Source of the DNA: Rallus limicola
Taxonomy: Eukaryota > Chordata > Aves > Gruiformes > Rallidae
Length of the DNA stretch: 64,000 nucleotides
Direction of reading: 5' to 3'
Assembly: GCA_022605955.1 (NCBI GenBank)
Contig: JAKCOZ010000007.1
Location: 14,637,501 to 14,701,500 of the forward strand
Notes under the pieces: generated by a model
Seen by the model: the letters and a program-made list of their open reading frames with translations, nothing else
Database searches by the model: none
What the model was told of the DNA's origin: nothing
Part shown: positions 27,501 to 38,285 of the stretch, piece by piece
Layout: every line of letters begins with the position of its first letter
How positions within the stretch are numbered: the first letter of the stretch is position 1
Program-made: the position numbers and the translations under genes

Positions 27501-29611
27501 ATATCCCGTTGGCCAGTTTGGGCCAGTTGTCCCAGCTGTGTCCCTTCCCAGCATCTTCAGCACCCCTGCTTTCTCCTTGGCAGGGCAGTAGGAGAAGCTG
27601 AACAGTCCCTGACTGCTTCATAACAACTAAAATAATCAGTGTGTTATCCACATTGTTCTCATCCTAATTCCAAAGCACAGCACCACACCAGATGCTGGAA
27701 AGAAATTTAACTCTACCCCTGCCGAAACCAGAACAGCTTTACTGGATTTACCTTCCTCACCAAGTTAACTATTTTACTTTCTATACCTGTGACCCTGCAA
27801 CATATTGCAAGAATACCATCTGCACCACCCCAATGACCACTAACTCTGCTCCGTGCCAGCCAGTCATAGCCAGAATGATACCCACATCTAGCATTTGCAT
27901 AATATTTACACAGTTACAGGTATCAGACACCAGTTTTGGTTCAGGGCTTTTTTCTTGTGGGGTTGTTTTGTGAGATTTTTCTCCCTGACAAGGTGAGCTT
28001 TCGAGATGAAATTTTTTTTTTTCTATGATATTTTGATTAATCAAGTGAGGGGAAAAATAACTACAAAACATTTCATTCTTTATCCAGAGAAGTATATAGA
28101 GAACATGGAAGCAGCCAGCAGGGCAGAGAAAAGTCACAACTGTCAATGAGGGACTGGATAAGAATCTTTTCTGTGCAAGGAAGAAGTTAGAGCTTATAGG
28201 AAGAAAAAGTTAGTAAAGAATGAAAAGAGCCAGGGCCTTAAAAAAATCATTTTCTTATGAGAAAAAGTAAATAGCTTTTTATTGTGAAGTGAGCATTTTA
28301 AACTCTTTGATGTAGCTGTTGATTTTGATCTAGTGTACTTTCCTAGATTCAAAAGTTACATCTTAGTCTTACAAAGCCTATCTGATACAGCCACAGCACC
28401 ATCTGGTTATCAATGCCTTGAAAACCCGCTTCCCTTTGACTAGAGAACAAATAGAGATGATTTTCAAGAAGGATTTGTTCTTTATGTAAATTGCTCTTAA
28501 ACATCTCTTTCTCCTTTAGCTGCATCTAGACTGAATGCTTCTGAAAGAGGCTTATGATTTCCTTAGAAAGAAAAGCCAAATCATTTATTAAGTCTGTCTT
28601 TATGAAAGAAATAATAGTAGAAGGACAAGGAACCAAACCCTTAGTTTTGACATTCTGGTAGAGAAAGTAGTTGTCAAAAATGCAGAGACAAAAAGAAAAT
28701 AAAAAAGTAGGGTTCTGTAACAGTTTCAGGCTCCAGAGTCAATCTGAAGTAGCAACTAGTGAGTGAACTGACACTAAGTGCTCCTTTTAGCCATCACTTG
28801 TCATTACATGTAAAAGACTGGCTAAGTGCAATTAAATTATGTTAACATGTGCTGACATACTAGCAATCAGTGAACTGGCATTTAACTTCCAATGACTCTG
28901 AAATAATATAGTTATTAATCCAATTTAAACATAGCAATCATTTCAGGTTCTCCTGAAATAAGGAAATCCAGTAGCTATGAAAAGTTAAAAAAAAAAAAAA
29001 TTGCATATATATTCAACAGGATGAGAGATCTCATTTTGTAGCACCAAAGGAATAAATGCATATGACCAAGCACTTTACATCCAAAAAAAGTCTCAATGTT
29101 TGGATTTTTTTCTGCCAAGTACCACTGGAAGTCATTGATAAAAATGGGGAAGAAGAAGTTAGCCTGAATTTTAGGTTTCCTGCAACATCAGGAACAATCA
29201 GATACATCCTGGTAGTCCTGAAAGGTAAACCAGGAATAAGAGCTTCAGCAATTTTTAATGAAAAGTCATATCTCACTTACCATGCCATATCCTTCCATGT
29301 GCATCCCACATGGTTGCCAACATTTGTTTCGCACCATCCCACAAATCATTGCAATAAGCTTCCTTTAGTTCATTCTTCCTTTTATAAATATGAAGAAGAA
29401 TAATGGAAGTGTACAGGAGGATGAGAAGAACTCCTGGAAGTAGAAAAACTACTGCAAGTGGAAAAAGCACCCAGGAAAGGTAGACTGCATAACTCAGATA
29501 ATCTTCTATATGCTCCACACCAGTCCACTCTCCCAGAATGTAGGTCAGGCAGGTTAAGTAGGACATAGGTATCGGTCCTGCAGTACAGGATTCATTTCCA
29601 CCTATCATCTC
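15412..29611 (-). CDS. TMEM68-like: Gene B: TMEM68-like membrane acyltransferase (6 coding exons, 330 aa)
   Basis: Joined coding parts: 29608-29281, 26857-26693, 23251-23058, 21051-20991, 18654-18515 and 15516-15412 (993 nt including the TAA stop). All introns are GT/AG and all phases agree. The product resembles vertebrate TMEM68 (DIESL), an ER acyltransferase of the PlsC/DGAT2-like superfamily linked to triacylglycerol and ether-lipid synthesis. Visible features: a hydrophobic membrane stretch at about residues 41-75; the catalytic motif YHGATPAD with H130 and D136; VADHFVF after it; [11 protein letters not shown] at about 197-207; and a glycerolipid-type block [10 protein letters not shown] followed by [12 protein letters not shown]. 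The usual family length is about 325-330 aa, so it appears full length. I chose the ATG at 29608 because it lies 3 nt inside the exon after a strong acceptor and starts with MIG, as gene A does. Membership of the family is firm. Whether this is the TMEM68 orthologue or a bird paralogue is not settled by the sequence. Confidence 0.9.
17361..18333 (+). mobile_element. CR1 LINE fragment: reverse transcriptase end plus 3'UTR
   Basis: An open frame at 17371-17700 reads as the CR1 ORF2 reverse transcriptase, with NIFIYDIDD, the catalytic FADDTK and [13 protein letters not shown]. The frame shifts near 17700 and continues in another frame as [20 protein letters not shown]. The 3'UTR ends in ATTCTATGATTCTATG at 18333. 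It is 5'-truncated, as usual for CR1, dead, and antisense within the last intron of gene B. Confidence 0.9.
18515..18654 (-). CDS. TMEM68-like: Gene B coding exon 5
   Basis: The acceptor is AAATTAG and the donor GTAAGATAG. It completes the split codon (AAA, Lys250) and encodes residues 251-296, including [17 protein letters not shown] and [12 protein letters not shown], ending in EELTAK. The length of 140 nt equals that of the copy A exon, with about 67% identity. A degenerate TA repeat lies just downstream in the intron (about 18472-18490). Confidence 0.9.
19404..19940 (+). mobile_element. Solo ERV LTR (537 bp) in an intron of gene B
   Basis: Starts TGTCCTGGTTTCAGCTGAGA and ends TTAAACCATGACA, so it has TG...CA termini. 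TGGC flanks it on both sides (19400-19403 and 19941-19944), consistent with a 4-bp target-site duplication. Near the 3' part, CCTATTAAATTGTCTTTATC looks like its ATTAAA polyadenylation region. It is antisense to gene B, between coding exons 4 and 5. Confidence 0.82.
20991..21051 (-). CDS. TMEM68-like: Gene B coding exon 4 (61 nt micro-exon)
   Basis: A short exon between acceptor CCTCCTAG and donor GTAAGATA. It encodes [20 protein letters not shown] and the first base of the next codon. It is too short to appear as an open frame. It was found because the preceding exon ends in V and this one supplies the expected PIIPMFTQN, and because copy A has a 61-nt counterpart with matching phase. Confidence 0.88.
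23058..23251 (-). CDS. TMEM68-like: Gene B coding exon 3 (PGGVREA motif)
   Basis: The acceptor is CCCTACAG and the donor GTAAGTATG. It encodes residues 166-229, ending in DAKV, and is the most conserved exon between the two copies (about 69%). [13 protein letters not shown] and [11 protein letters not shown] are the substrate-binding loop segments typical of TMEM68 and related acyltransferases. The length of 194 nt matches copy A exactly. Confidence 0.9.
25380..25605 (-). mobile_element. Degenerate CR1-like RT-region fragment
   Basis: GGTATCATCAGCAAACTTT, then AGCACTGGCCCCAGACAGGA and CACTGGCTG look like the reverse complement of an old LINE reverse-transcriptase segment. No open frame is left. 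It lies in an intron of gene B. Confidence 0.5.
26693..26857 (-). CDS. TMEM68-like: Gene B coding exon 2 (catalytic HG...D motif)
   Basis: The acceptor is CCTGACAG and the donor GTAACA, a weaker donor than the others. It encodes residues 111-164, in phase with the preceding exon. It holds [13 protein letters not shown], where H130 and D136 correspond to the acyltransferase His/Asp pair, and [11 protein letters not shown]. Copy A has an exon of the same length (165 nt) with about 67% identical residues. Confidence 0.9.
27240..27735 (-). mobile_element. Degraded ERV LTR in an intron of gene B
   Basis: The right end (GCCGAAACCAGAACA) is the start of the TGTyCTGGTTTCGGC-type LTR on the minus strand. 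Internal GGTATGGTATATCCCGTTGG and TTTGGGCCAGTTGTCCCAGC match the 19404 and 36405 elements in reverse. The left end is eroded. Confidence 0.7.
29281..29611 (-). CDS. TMEM68-like: Gene B coding exon 1 (start codon, membrane domain)
   Basis: Acceptor TTGAACAG precedes GAG-ATG, with the ATG at 29606-29608. The donor GTAAGTGAG lies at 29272-29280. It encodes residues 1-109 plus the first base of Gly110. The polar N-terminus (MIGGNESC) leads to a long hydrophobic stretch (about 41-75) and then a basic segment ([13 protein letters not shown]). This suggests one or two membrane passes with the catalytic domain following. The exon ends in IWHG, the usual junction before the catalytic exon in this family. 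Its polypyrimidine tract is an exceptionally long T19-C-T15 run. Confidence 0.9.
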
Positions 29612-29619
29612 CTGTTCAA

Positions 29620-29621
<2 letters not shown>

Positions 29622-29653
<32 letters not shown>

Positions 29654-29656
29654 AAA
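29622..29656 (+). repeat. A19-G-A15 tract next to the gene B acceptor
   Basis: On the minus strand this is T15-C-T19 ending about 10 nt before the acceptor of coding exon 1, so it doubles as the polypyrimidine tract. Confidence 0.9.
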
Positions 29657-30159
29657 GGCAGATTAATAAATCCTAAAAAAAAAAAACCAACCCCAAAATC
29701 TTCCCTATACTGTCTAACTATAAAAAACCCCACTCTCTAATGCATTTTAGTCATGTATCATTTTCCCCAGTCCCAGCAGCACCTATTAGAAACATAAGGC
29801 AAAACTCTTCCTTGAATTTTTCAGTCCTTTTCCTTTGTGCAGTGGAAATGCTCGTTGAGAAAGCCAGTGGGATTGCTTCATCTCAGGCTAAGATTTTATC
29901 TCATTGAAAATTGTTCAACTTATGCAGATACAGAACATTTATAGTTACGGATACCAATTTATACTGTATTCTTGATGTTCAGAAAGCTGTATTGATTAGT
30001 CTAATTTAATGTTCTACACAATGCCCAGCACACTCAAACTTCCCAAGCACTAACTACAAGAAGAAACAGCACCATCTCCAAACCAGTGCTATAAAAACAC
30101 TCCTGAACTCTTCCACTAACCACAAGCATACGTGACTCAGGATGAAGATGGGCTCAAAT

Positions 30160-30625
30160 ATACTACAAGAAAGATATTGGTGCCCTGTCCAGAGAAGGGC
30201 AACCAGGCTGGTGAAGGGGCTGGAGGGCAAACCCTATGAGGAGCAGCTGAGGGTACTGGGGCTGTTTAGCCTGGAGAAAAGGATGTTCAGGGCTTAGATA
30301 CCTTAACACCCCCTACAATTACCTGAAAGGAGGTTGTAGAGAGATGGGTGTTGGCCTCTTTGCCCAAGTGACAGGTGACAGGATGAGGGGGAATGGATTC
30401 AAGCTGTGCCATGGCAGGTTCAGATTAGACATTAGGAAAAAGTTCCTCACCATTGGAGAGGGCATTGGAACAGGCTGCCCAGGGAGGGGTTGAGTCACCA
30501 TCCCTGGATGTATTTAAAAGATGGGCAGATGAAGTGCTCAGGGATGTGGTTTAGTAGAGGACAGGTATGGTTGGACTTGATGATCTCAAAGATCTTTTCC
30601 AACCTAGTGATTCTGTAATTCTATG
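30160..30625 (+). mobile_element. CR1 3' end fragment
   Basis: Begins in the RT-proximal block (ACAAGAAAGATATTG, then GTCCAGAGAAGGGCAACCAG) and runs to the terminal octamer ATTCTATG at 30618-30625. It lies in the 5' intron of gene B, antisense to it. Confidence 0.88.
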
Positions 30626-32209
30626 AAATAAACAAGTCTTACTCCAGTAGAGACCTTTCCCTGTACCAGGAAACTGGTAGATAGTGAAATGCCAAGTCCC
30701 AGAGCACACCATAGAATGGCAGAAGAAAGGACAAGGGAAACAAAGATCACAGAGTCTCCTCTAAAAAGCTTTAGTTGCTCTGGCTTTACTCTCTCCACAT
30801 GTAAAATATCTGTCCTCTGCAGCACCAGCTCCTAAGAAGTTTCAGGAATAGACCTCTCTGGGCTGGTGTTTCAGGCCTCCTACAATTCTGGAGCAACACC
30901 TCCCTCTTAGCTGTGTACAACTTAAGGAAAACTTTCTATTTGCTTCATCTTACAAACACAAGGTGAGCTTGGCTCTCTCAGCTACAGTTGTACAATGCCA
31001 TAAATAGTACCTTGGGGTACAGATCAAGAACCATAGTTTCAGAATCTAAGCTTGGAGTTGTTGTGCTTTGGTTTGTTACTAAAATATGACTTAAAGCATG
31101 CATGATGGCAGAGCTCCTATGCCTAGGTAGACATACGTCTATCATCCCTTACTCTTGCTCTGGTTTTGCCAGCAGCAAGTGACTGAAATTAAGAAACTTT
31201 TGTTAATGCTACCAGAACCCCAATGACAACAACATCTCCATAGCAGATCAGTTTTACTCTGCATTTGCTAGGAGATGTTGAAACATACTAGAGCAGAATT
31301 CTCACTTATTTCCCAGTTTCAGTTTTTCCTCCCATTCTGACAGAACAAGGATGCTCAAGATTACTCCTATTAAAAGGAAGAAAGCTGATCTTGGGGCAAG
31401 GACTTAGCTCCCACGACCTATGCCTGTTCCACTAATTCAGGCTTACAACATTTTGCTCCCCAGTATGTTCTTGAGGACAATGTGACAAGCAGCTGACTTA
31501 TCAGCAATGTATAAGCATGTCACATAGTGACACGCACCTCACTGATTTCAGGCACGTGTGTTTGGGGGTGTCGATTAGGGGGAGAGGATGGGAGACTGAG
31601 TGTGTGGGAGAGCAAGAGAAAGCTCCTTCTCATTCCAGTTGCCAGAGCCGAACTCCAGAACCTGTCAGGCAGCCAACACCCACAGCAAATACAAGAAACA
31701 CAACTTGTGAGACCAAGCAGGGTTTAGGACTAGCATTCAACACTACAATATTTACCCTGCTGTTATGCCTGGATCTCTCCAGTGGTTTCATCTACTAGCT
31801 GGGGAACGATATGGAGCATGGGTTATGGCACAGAAACAGTTTTCAGAACTCAGAGGTGATTATATAGCTTTAAAGATTATTTAAAGTTATACTCTCCCAC
31901 ATATTCTATTTTTACATTGTTTATAGCTTTCTCTAAACAAAAAATCCTCACCAAGTAAATCTAAAATCCTGTCCGCACATGTCAGCCTTGCAAAACACTA
32001 CTTGTCCTTTTGCCTGCAATGTCAGATGCAACACCTCAAATGCAATCATTGCAGTTTTGTGTTTACTTACGTACCTATGCACTAATGTGCAACAGAAATT
32101 AAAATCCGACATCTCCTTTGCTGCCAACCACAGAGGCAGTATGTAATGTACTGCCTTCTCCTCAGGACAGTCAACTCTACTCTGAACAAGGTTGTTTCCT
32201 CATCTTGAA

Positions 32210-32640
32210 CAGGATCATAGAGTAATTTATATTGGAAAAACTCATTGGGGAGCACTTGTACATCCTCCTGCTAGCTAAGGAGTTAATCAGGTTGCTCAGC
32301 ACCACTTCCAGTCCAGTTTATAGTATCTCCATGGATGGAGATATTAGGCTTCTCTGGGCACCCTAATCCAGTGCTGGACGAATTACCCTTACTGCAATTT
32401 GTGCTTGTTGCCTCCTGCCCCACTGTGTAACCACTGTGTAACCACTCCTGAAGAGCAGCAGTAAGATCCTCTAACACACAGGTCCCTCAGCCTCTCCACA
32501 GACACCACCAGCTCCAGCCACTGAACAATGTCAGTTGCTTTTCTCTGCATCCCTTCCAGGTCGTCAGTGTCTTCCATGCATTGTGGGGCTTTACATTAGA
32601 CTTGTGGTCTCAGAAGTGTTGAAAAGAGGGTAATAAATAC
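32210..32640 (-). mobile_element. Old CR1 fragment
   Basis: Starts AGGATCATAGAGTAATTTAT and continues with TTCTCTGGGCACCCTAATCC and CTCTGCATCCCTTCCAGGTC, i.e. a diverged CR1 3' region. A short duplication (CACTGTGTAAC twice) lies at about 32422-32443. Confidence 0.7.
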
Positions 32641-33800
32641 TTCTTCCATCTAATGGTTGTGGCCTTTCTAAGGTAAACCAAAATGTAAATAGACATCCTC
32701 ACTCATATTTGACTTGCTGTCCACCAGACAAGGCCTCCTCCAGTCCTTAATCTCTTGTAATTTTGTTCTGCCCAGCACAAGCATAGCATTTGTTCTGGTC
32801 ACCCATGGTATGCCCACATAAATACTCTATTTCCAAGCTGAAGTGTGATTTCTGTTACTTCCACACTGAATGCCCCACCAAAGGTGATGGCAGGGAAGAA
32901 GGGAAGACAGCTTTTGTCTCCATGATCAAAACAAACACAGGATGCTCCACACCGAATAAAGGTCCAACATAATTCATATACACTTCTAACAGGTAATGAC
33001 AGTCTGGTTTGTTAAACCTTTACAGATGTCTGTCCACCCTCTGACTGCTCAGAGCAGTTAAAATTACAAGGCTTTCCAGAAACACCAGCAATGTCACTCT
33101 GATGAGGACCTCATCCAAGCAAAGACAGACTATCCTGCTCTCCTTGTCAAAGGTTTTCAGCTATTGGTCCCCTTACAAATCTAAAAACAGAATGCCCCTG
33201 TAATACAAGCATACTCTTGAAGAACTTCCTATTTGCACTGACATCACCGACACATTTCTTTTTGTGCAGTTCAAACTAAGTGTTTTTAATCTAAGTTCTA
33301 ACTTCCTAATACAGCTGCTTACATACATTTTCACTAGATGAAAACGTGCCACCAGTTTATGCGGACTGTGAAGTGGACACAAGACTAACACGCGATTCCT
33401 TTCACTTGCCTTTTGGCATGTGACCCAGAAAAGTCCTTCACTGCACTGCAAGAGCAATCTTCAGCTGCAATCTGCAGACACCAAGATAACCAAGACCCTA
33501 CGGATCACGTTGGAGAAAGCACTTCTATCTATACCGCCACACACAGCTCCGTAAACCACGCACTGCATGGCTTCAGCATGCATACGGCATGTAAGCGGAA
33601 CCCCTGGAGAACATTCCAGCATCTCCAAACTAGAACGACACTAAGAAAGCCACAGCTACGACATGCCCCTGCTAACAGAAACACACCGCCTTCCGCTGCG
33701 CCGGGCAGCGAGGGAGAACACTTCTACCAGCATTAGCAACGCCGCCACGAACACGGTAGAACAGAAGCCCCCGGTAATCCTGCTAATGGCATCTGCAACC

Positions 33801-33840
33801 GGGGAGGCCCGAGGAGTCGGGGAGGCCCGAGGAGTCGGGG
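33801..33840 (+). repeat. 18-bp tandem duplication in the gene B CpG island
   Basis: GGGGAGGCCCGAGGAGTC occurs twice in direct succession (33801-33818 and 33819-33836), followed by a third partial start. Confidence 0.9.
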
Positions 33841-34104
33841 CCGCGGTTCCTCCGGCAGGAGGCTGCGGGGGAACCGAGCTGCTTTTTGTCCACGTCTCGA
33901 GCCCGGCCGCCCCCCGCGGCTGCCCGCGCACCGCACCGCTCCGCGCTCCGGCCGTAGCCCCTGTCCCGACGATCGCTACAGCAAGGCCCCAAGCTCGGCG
34001 GTGACCGAGGCAAAGCCACCCGCTGCCCGGGGACTTGCGGGAACCGCAACGGGAGCCAGGCCCGGGATGGCAACCCCGCAGCCCGCCGGGCTCCGCCCGC
34101 TCAC

Positions 34105-34390
34105 CTTCCCCTGGCAGCGGCAGCTCCGGCTCCAGCCCCGCGTCCCTGCCGGGGCCTGGTTTTACTTCTCCGCCCGCCGCCCCCGCGGAGGCCGGGTGCC
34201 CGCGGGGCGGCCGGGCTAGGGCGGCTCCCCGAGGTGGGGCGGAGGCGGGAGGGTACCGTGCTGCCGGTGGGCGGGAGAGGAGGAGGAGGCGGCGGCGGAG
34301 GGGGACGGGGGTAACGAAGGTGGCGGAAAGGAAGGGGGAACTCCGCGCCGCAAGGGGCGCGGGAGCCACCCGGACCGCGTCCGGTACGTA
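34105..34390 (-). other. Candidate noncoding first exon of gene B (donor at 34104)
   Basis: On the minus strand GGGGAAG is followed by GTGAGCGGGC, a strong donor at complement 34104-34095. Gene B needs an upstream exon because its start-codon exon begins at an acceptor. The 5' edge is unknown and the end given here is nominal. The matching donor in the gene A island supports the call. Confidence 0.45.
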
Positions 34391-34900
34391 CCGCCCGCCG
34401 CTTCCGGCGAGAGAGGAGCGGGAGTCGCCAGGGGAGGGCGCAGCCCGGCGGGGCCTGGCGCCGGCAGCCGGGCCCGCGCGGAGCGGAGCGGAGCGCGCCT
34501 TGCTGGGCAGGGCCGGCGCCGCTGGGTGTCCGTCGTGTGCCGTCCTAAAGCTGCAGCTGCTGCGCGGCCGCTCGGCGTGTAGCGCTCGGTGTAAGCCCGC
34601 GGGTTCTGCACGCTGTGTGCGTGTGTCGGGTTTCCTCTCAGCCGCCCCCCTGCCCGCGCCACCGCCTGCCTCAGCGGCTGGCATTCCTCACGCTTTGCCC
34701 TTCGACGTGACGTTCTGAGCGCCGTCAAGGTACTTCTGACCGGCCTGGAGGCCTGGCTGCGAATCCCACCTTGAGAAAGAAGGGGTGTTCCAGTTGCAGG
34801 GCCCGGGCCAGCTGGGCTGAAGTGAGGGGCGGCCCGGAGCTCTGCCCGCGGCCGCAGGTGAGACCGGCGCAGCCGGGACCTGCTGCACTCTTCCACGAGA

Positions 34901-37900
34901 TGCCTGCCAAGGCATCTCATACCGGCTTTTACCTTCGCGTCACCAGCCTGTTGGACTTCCGTGGTGGTTAGGTGTGCATTTCTGTAGCTTTCTTTGCACT
35001 CTCGCCCAATTAATTTATTTGTCCAGCGTTACCCGTATATTTTCTTTCTCTCCCCAATGCAAAATCTCGTCGTTTGAGCTTGGTAAGCCTTATCTGTGAA
35101 AAATTAACCCCCGGCTTCCTCGCATTGCTCATTGGGCAAACTGTACCCGAATGGTGAAGTTATGCATATGCTTATGTTTTGAGGCGGGCCCAGGTCATTT
35201 GCGTTTGCTACTTTTCATTTCTTCTTAGTTGTATGATGGAGAGGCTGGAAAATACGTGTAGCTGAGGAGCAATTTGATGCTCAATTCCAGTTCTAACTGT
35301 ATGAAAAACTCTATGTAATATGAGTTTCTAGTTCTAGTTTCTGTAATGCTGCTCTAAAAAGAGTAAAAAATTTAGAGGGGGGCTCTAAAATAATTACTTT
35401 CCAGTAGACCAGTATTACAATGCTTTCTGGAAAAAAAAAAAAAGTGTTTTTTTTATTATAAATACCACTGCCTTCAAAACCATCTCTCAGTAATAGTTTT
35501 GTCTGTCACCTTGAGACCTTAGAAAATACTTTTCAGACAATGGTGACAAAAGACAATAGAAATTAGTTTTTACTCCAACTCACTTCAGCTAAGGTGCAGA
35601 TAATAGAGGGCGGCTGCTGTAAGATGAAATAACTCTGGGAGAAATTCAGATGTAGGGGAGATCTAGGTTCAGTTCCCCACTTTGAAAGATAGTCACTGCT
35701 CAGATTACATGTCCCCTCTCCAGGGCTAATGCCCCTAGCATCAGGTATCAAAGGGCACAGAGTTTGAAGGTGGTGAAAATTCAGATGACCGAATTACAGT
35801 TTTTTAATTGATGATGCCAGTGCTTGAAAAATGAGATAGTCAGAGAAGGGTGTGGTCTAGTCCTTCTGTAGTGTTTCTGCAATAAAAGGAATACTTTCAG
35901 ATTCTGGTTACTCTGAATTCCTCATTACTTCATCTGTGCATTTTTGTATTTGATAAACCTCCCTTTTGGTTCCTTTTCTCACTTGACTTAATCTCAGACT
36001 TTGAATTGTAGGTTATATTGCTGGGACTACACTATGTAAGACTGCATGGTTTGAATTCCAGTTCACGTCCAGGCATTTCACTTAGGATCTTGATTTTCTT
36101 TAGTTTAGCATCTCCTATGCATGTTGAGTCTATGCTGAGAAAAATCTTTCTGCCTGTATACAGCAGTTTACACTTCAGGTGTTCAAGTAAACATTCCTAT
36201 GTTTTAGGACGAATTTGAGATTGGGTTTTGTTTTGTTGGTTTCTTGGTGGGTTTTTTTTCACAGCAGGGTTCTTGTCTTTTGCTCCAGGGAAGTAACTCA
36301 CCTGTCTGTCCTGCACCCTTCTTAAAATATGCCAGAAATATTTGTGGAGAAGCAGCATGGGAAGAGAATAGATTTATTTTAATGGAAAGAGTAGATTTAG
36401 TTTTTGTTGTGGTTTCACCCCGGCCGTGGGCTGAGATCCACGCAGCTGCCTGATCCTTAAAGTAAAAGAGCAGGAGAAAAGGGAAAGGGGGGGGAAACAA
36501 GGGAAGGGAAAAGGAAGGGGCAAATAACTCCAAAACCAAGAAACTAAGAGGCCCGTGGGTTGGGATAAGGATAGTTTACTAAGATAACAGAAAGATAAAA
36601 TATATACAATGCTAACAGGATTTAGAGCAAAAGAATATGAAACTATTGATACACAATGCAGTTTCTCACCCAACCACACAACTCAGGCCCCACCACCCAG
36701 AGCCGTCCCGGAACCCGACCGTCCCCCAAGACCCTCGCGTCCCGGCCGCTCGCGTCCTGGAACCGCCCCCCTTCTTCCTCCCATCAGCCCCCCTTTATCC
36801 TGGGCAGGACGTAATTGGCATGGAATACTCTCTTTGGCCCATCTGGGTCACCTGTCCTGGCTTTGACTGTCTGACTGCAACTAAAAACATCAGGGTGTTA
36901 TCAGCACTGCTTTCCTTTTAACTCCCAAACACAGCATCCCATCCACTGCTACAAATGAAGTTAACTCTGTCCTGACTGAAACCAGGACAGTTTTCTAGTG
37001 GGCAAATGTTGTTTTCCTTAGATGTTACATGAAGTTTTAGGATGTTGATGGGAAAGATTCTATTGGTATTAAAAGTACAAGAAAGAAAATGGAAGCACAA
37101 AAATTACCTTTCCCAGTGTTTGTAGTTAAGAGATTTGGTTGCATTTAATGGCATATTGGATAGATTACACAAAGTTTTCCCAGTCCCACCAGTAAGAACA
37201 CCCCACAGCTTGAAAAAACACATTCTGCTTCTCAGCAAATTTCAGTATTCTGCAGGTTGTGCTAGGAAGACAGCACTGCCACTGTCCACCTTTCCAAAGA
37301 GGTGTTCAGGATTGGCCCACATGAGGACAGCAGTGTTGCAGTAACACATTTTTGGGCAAACCACTCCTGATGATAAGCCTTGGAGTTGCATTACCTAAGC
37401 AAGCTCTCACCAGGACAGGAGATCTGGGCAAGCACAGCACACCATTACTGCAAACACACTACAATGCAGGGGGTTCTCAGGCTGGGGGCAGCCTCATCCA
37501 CTAAACCAGTATTGCATGGTGCAACAGTGCATGAATGTACCAGCTCAGACTTGAAAATACTTCCTACGTGTGTTTGTATAGCACTATACTTTTACTAAAG
37601 CTTTTTTTTCTCTCTTGGAGAAACGTTTCTTTTTGGATGTATCATTCCTACTTCACTGGGTACTGGAACACTAAGCTGATGTGTTTGTGTCTAATACCTG
37701 ATTTAGAGGGATTACTTGAATTGTTACAGTCTCTGGAGAAGCGGCCTAAGCAGCAGATCATTAGCTAAAGCAAGACAGTTCCTCTTCTGACAGCCTCGTG
37801 TGAGGTCCAACAGGGAAGGCACACACTGATGAGTGAGCTCTGGTGGGACACCAGAACTCTGAGGTTCTGCTCTGAGTCTGGACTGTGAACTACTCAAAAC

Positions 37901-38180
37901 ATCAACCCACAGATCTAGACAAAACTTGGAAGCTCAGATGTGTATCTACTTGTTTCAGGAACATCCTGAACACATTATTTCATTTTGGGGAACTTAGCCG
38001 TTGCATTGCTACTATACACAAGTTTTCAGACACAGGTGAACCTTGAAGAGGCTACTGTTTTTTTCTGAGAGATCTGTAGAAATGTGTAAATTAAACTAGT
38101 TGAACACCAATTATTAGTCACCACTGCTGTAAGAGATAGTTTTTTACTGTACACCGTAAAACCAAATAAACATAAGCCTT
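34901..38180. other. Intergenic spacer between gene A and gene B
   Basis: Apart from the solo LTR at 36405-36989 I see no gene. The part adjoining 38181 should contain the gene A 3'UTR. ATTAAA (complement of 37144-37149) is the only weak polyadenylation candidate noted. Confidence 0.5.
36405..36989 (-). mobile_element. Solo ERV LTR (585 bp) between the genes, with 5-bp TSD
   Basis: Plus-strand ends are TGTTGTGGTTTCACCCC and TGACTGAAACCAGGACA, so the element reads TGTCCTGGTTT...CA on the minus strand, like the 19404 element. GTTTT occurs at 36400-36404 and 36990-36994 as a 5-bp target-site duplication, as expected for ERVL-type insertions. A C-rich block sits at about 36700-36800. Confidence 0.85.
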
Positions 38181-38285
38181 CTAATCACTTTTACGACGCT
38201 TATCAAATCGCTCCAGTAAAGCTTTCCATATGCTGCCAGGGATTGTTTGGTGCTTGCTTATGAGAGCCTGGACAGCAGTCTTTGT
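38181..38285 (-). CDS. TMEM68-like: Gene A terminal coding exon 6 (stop TAG)
   Basis: The acceptor is CTTTTCAG. It encodes TKTAVQALISKHQTIPGSIW and on to LLERFDKRRKSD, then TAG at 38181-38183. The length of 105 nt equals gene B. I do not see a clear AATAAA on the minus strand close downstream. The nearest candidate is ATTAAA, complement of 37144-37149. Confidence 0.9.
   Translation of the reverse strand, partial: TKTAVQALISKHQTIPGSIWKALLERFDKRRKSD

Larger units (their letters stand above)
33690..34900 (-). promoter_or_regulatory. CpG island, probable gene B promoter
   Basis: Very high GC and CpG density against an AT-rich background, with several GC-box-like stretches. An ETS-type CTTCCGGC lies at 34401-34408 and a CRE-like TGACGT at 34708-34713. 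It lies about 4.5 kb upstream of the gene B start-codon exon, in the expected position for a promoter with a noncoding first exon. Long open frames here are composition artefacts. The island may also fire toward the plus strand. Confidence 0.75.

Noticed and set aside
29031..29403. Open frames next to gene B coding exon 1 (81 aa minus, 115 aa plus)
   Set aside because: They extend through the splice donor into the intron or read the opposite strand of the exon.
15412..29611. Gene B or A as DGAT2/MOGAT family members
   Set aside because: DGAT2 enzymes carry an HPHG motif and different flanking sequence. Here YHGA-P-D, VADHFVF and [11 protein letters not shown] match TMEM68.
33656..34684. 342-codon minus-strand open frame and other 200+ codon frames over the same bases
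   Set aside because: They lie in a CpG island where stop codons are rare. The products are Pro/Arg/Ala/Gly-rich on every frame and strand, with no domain.
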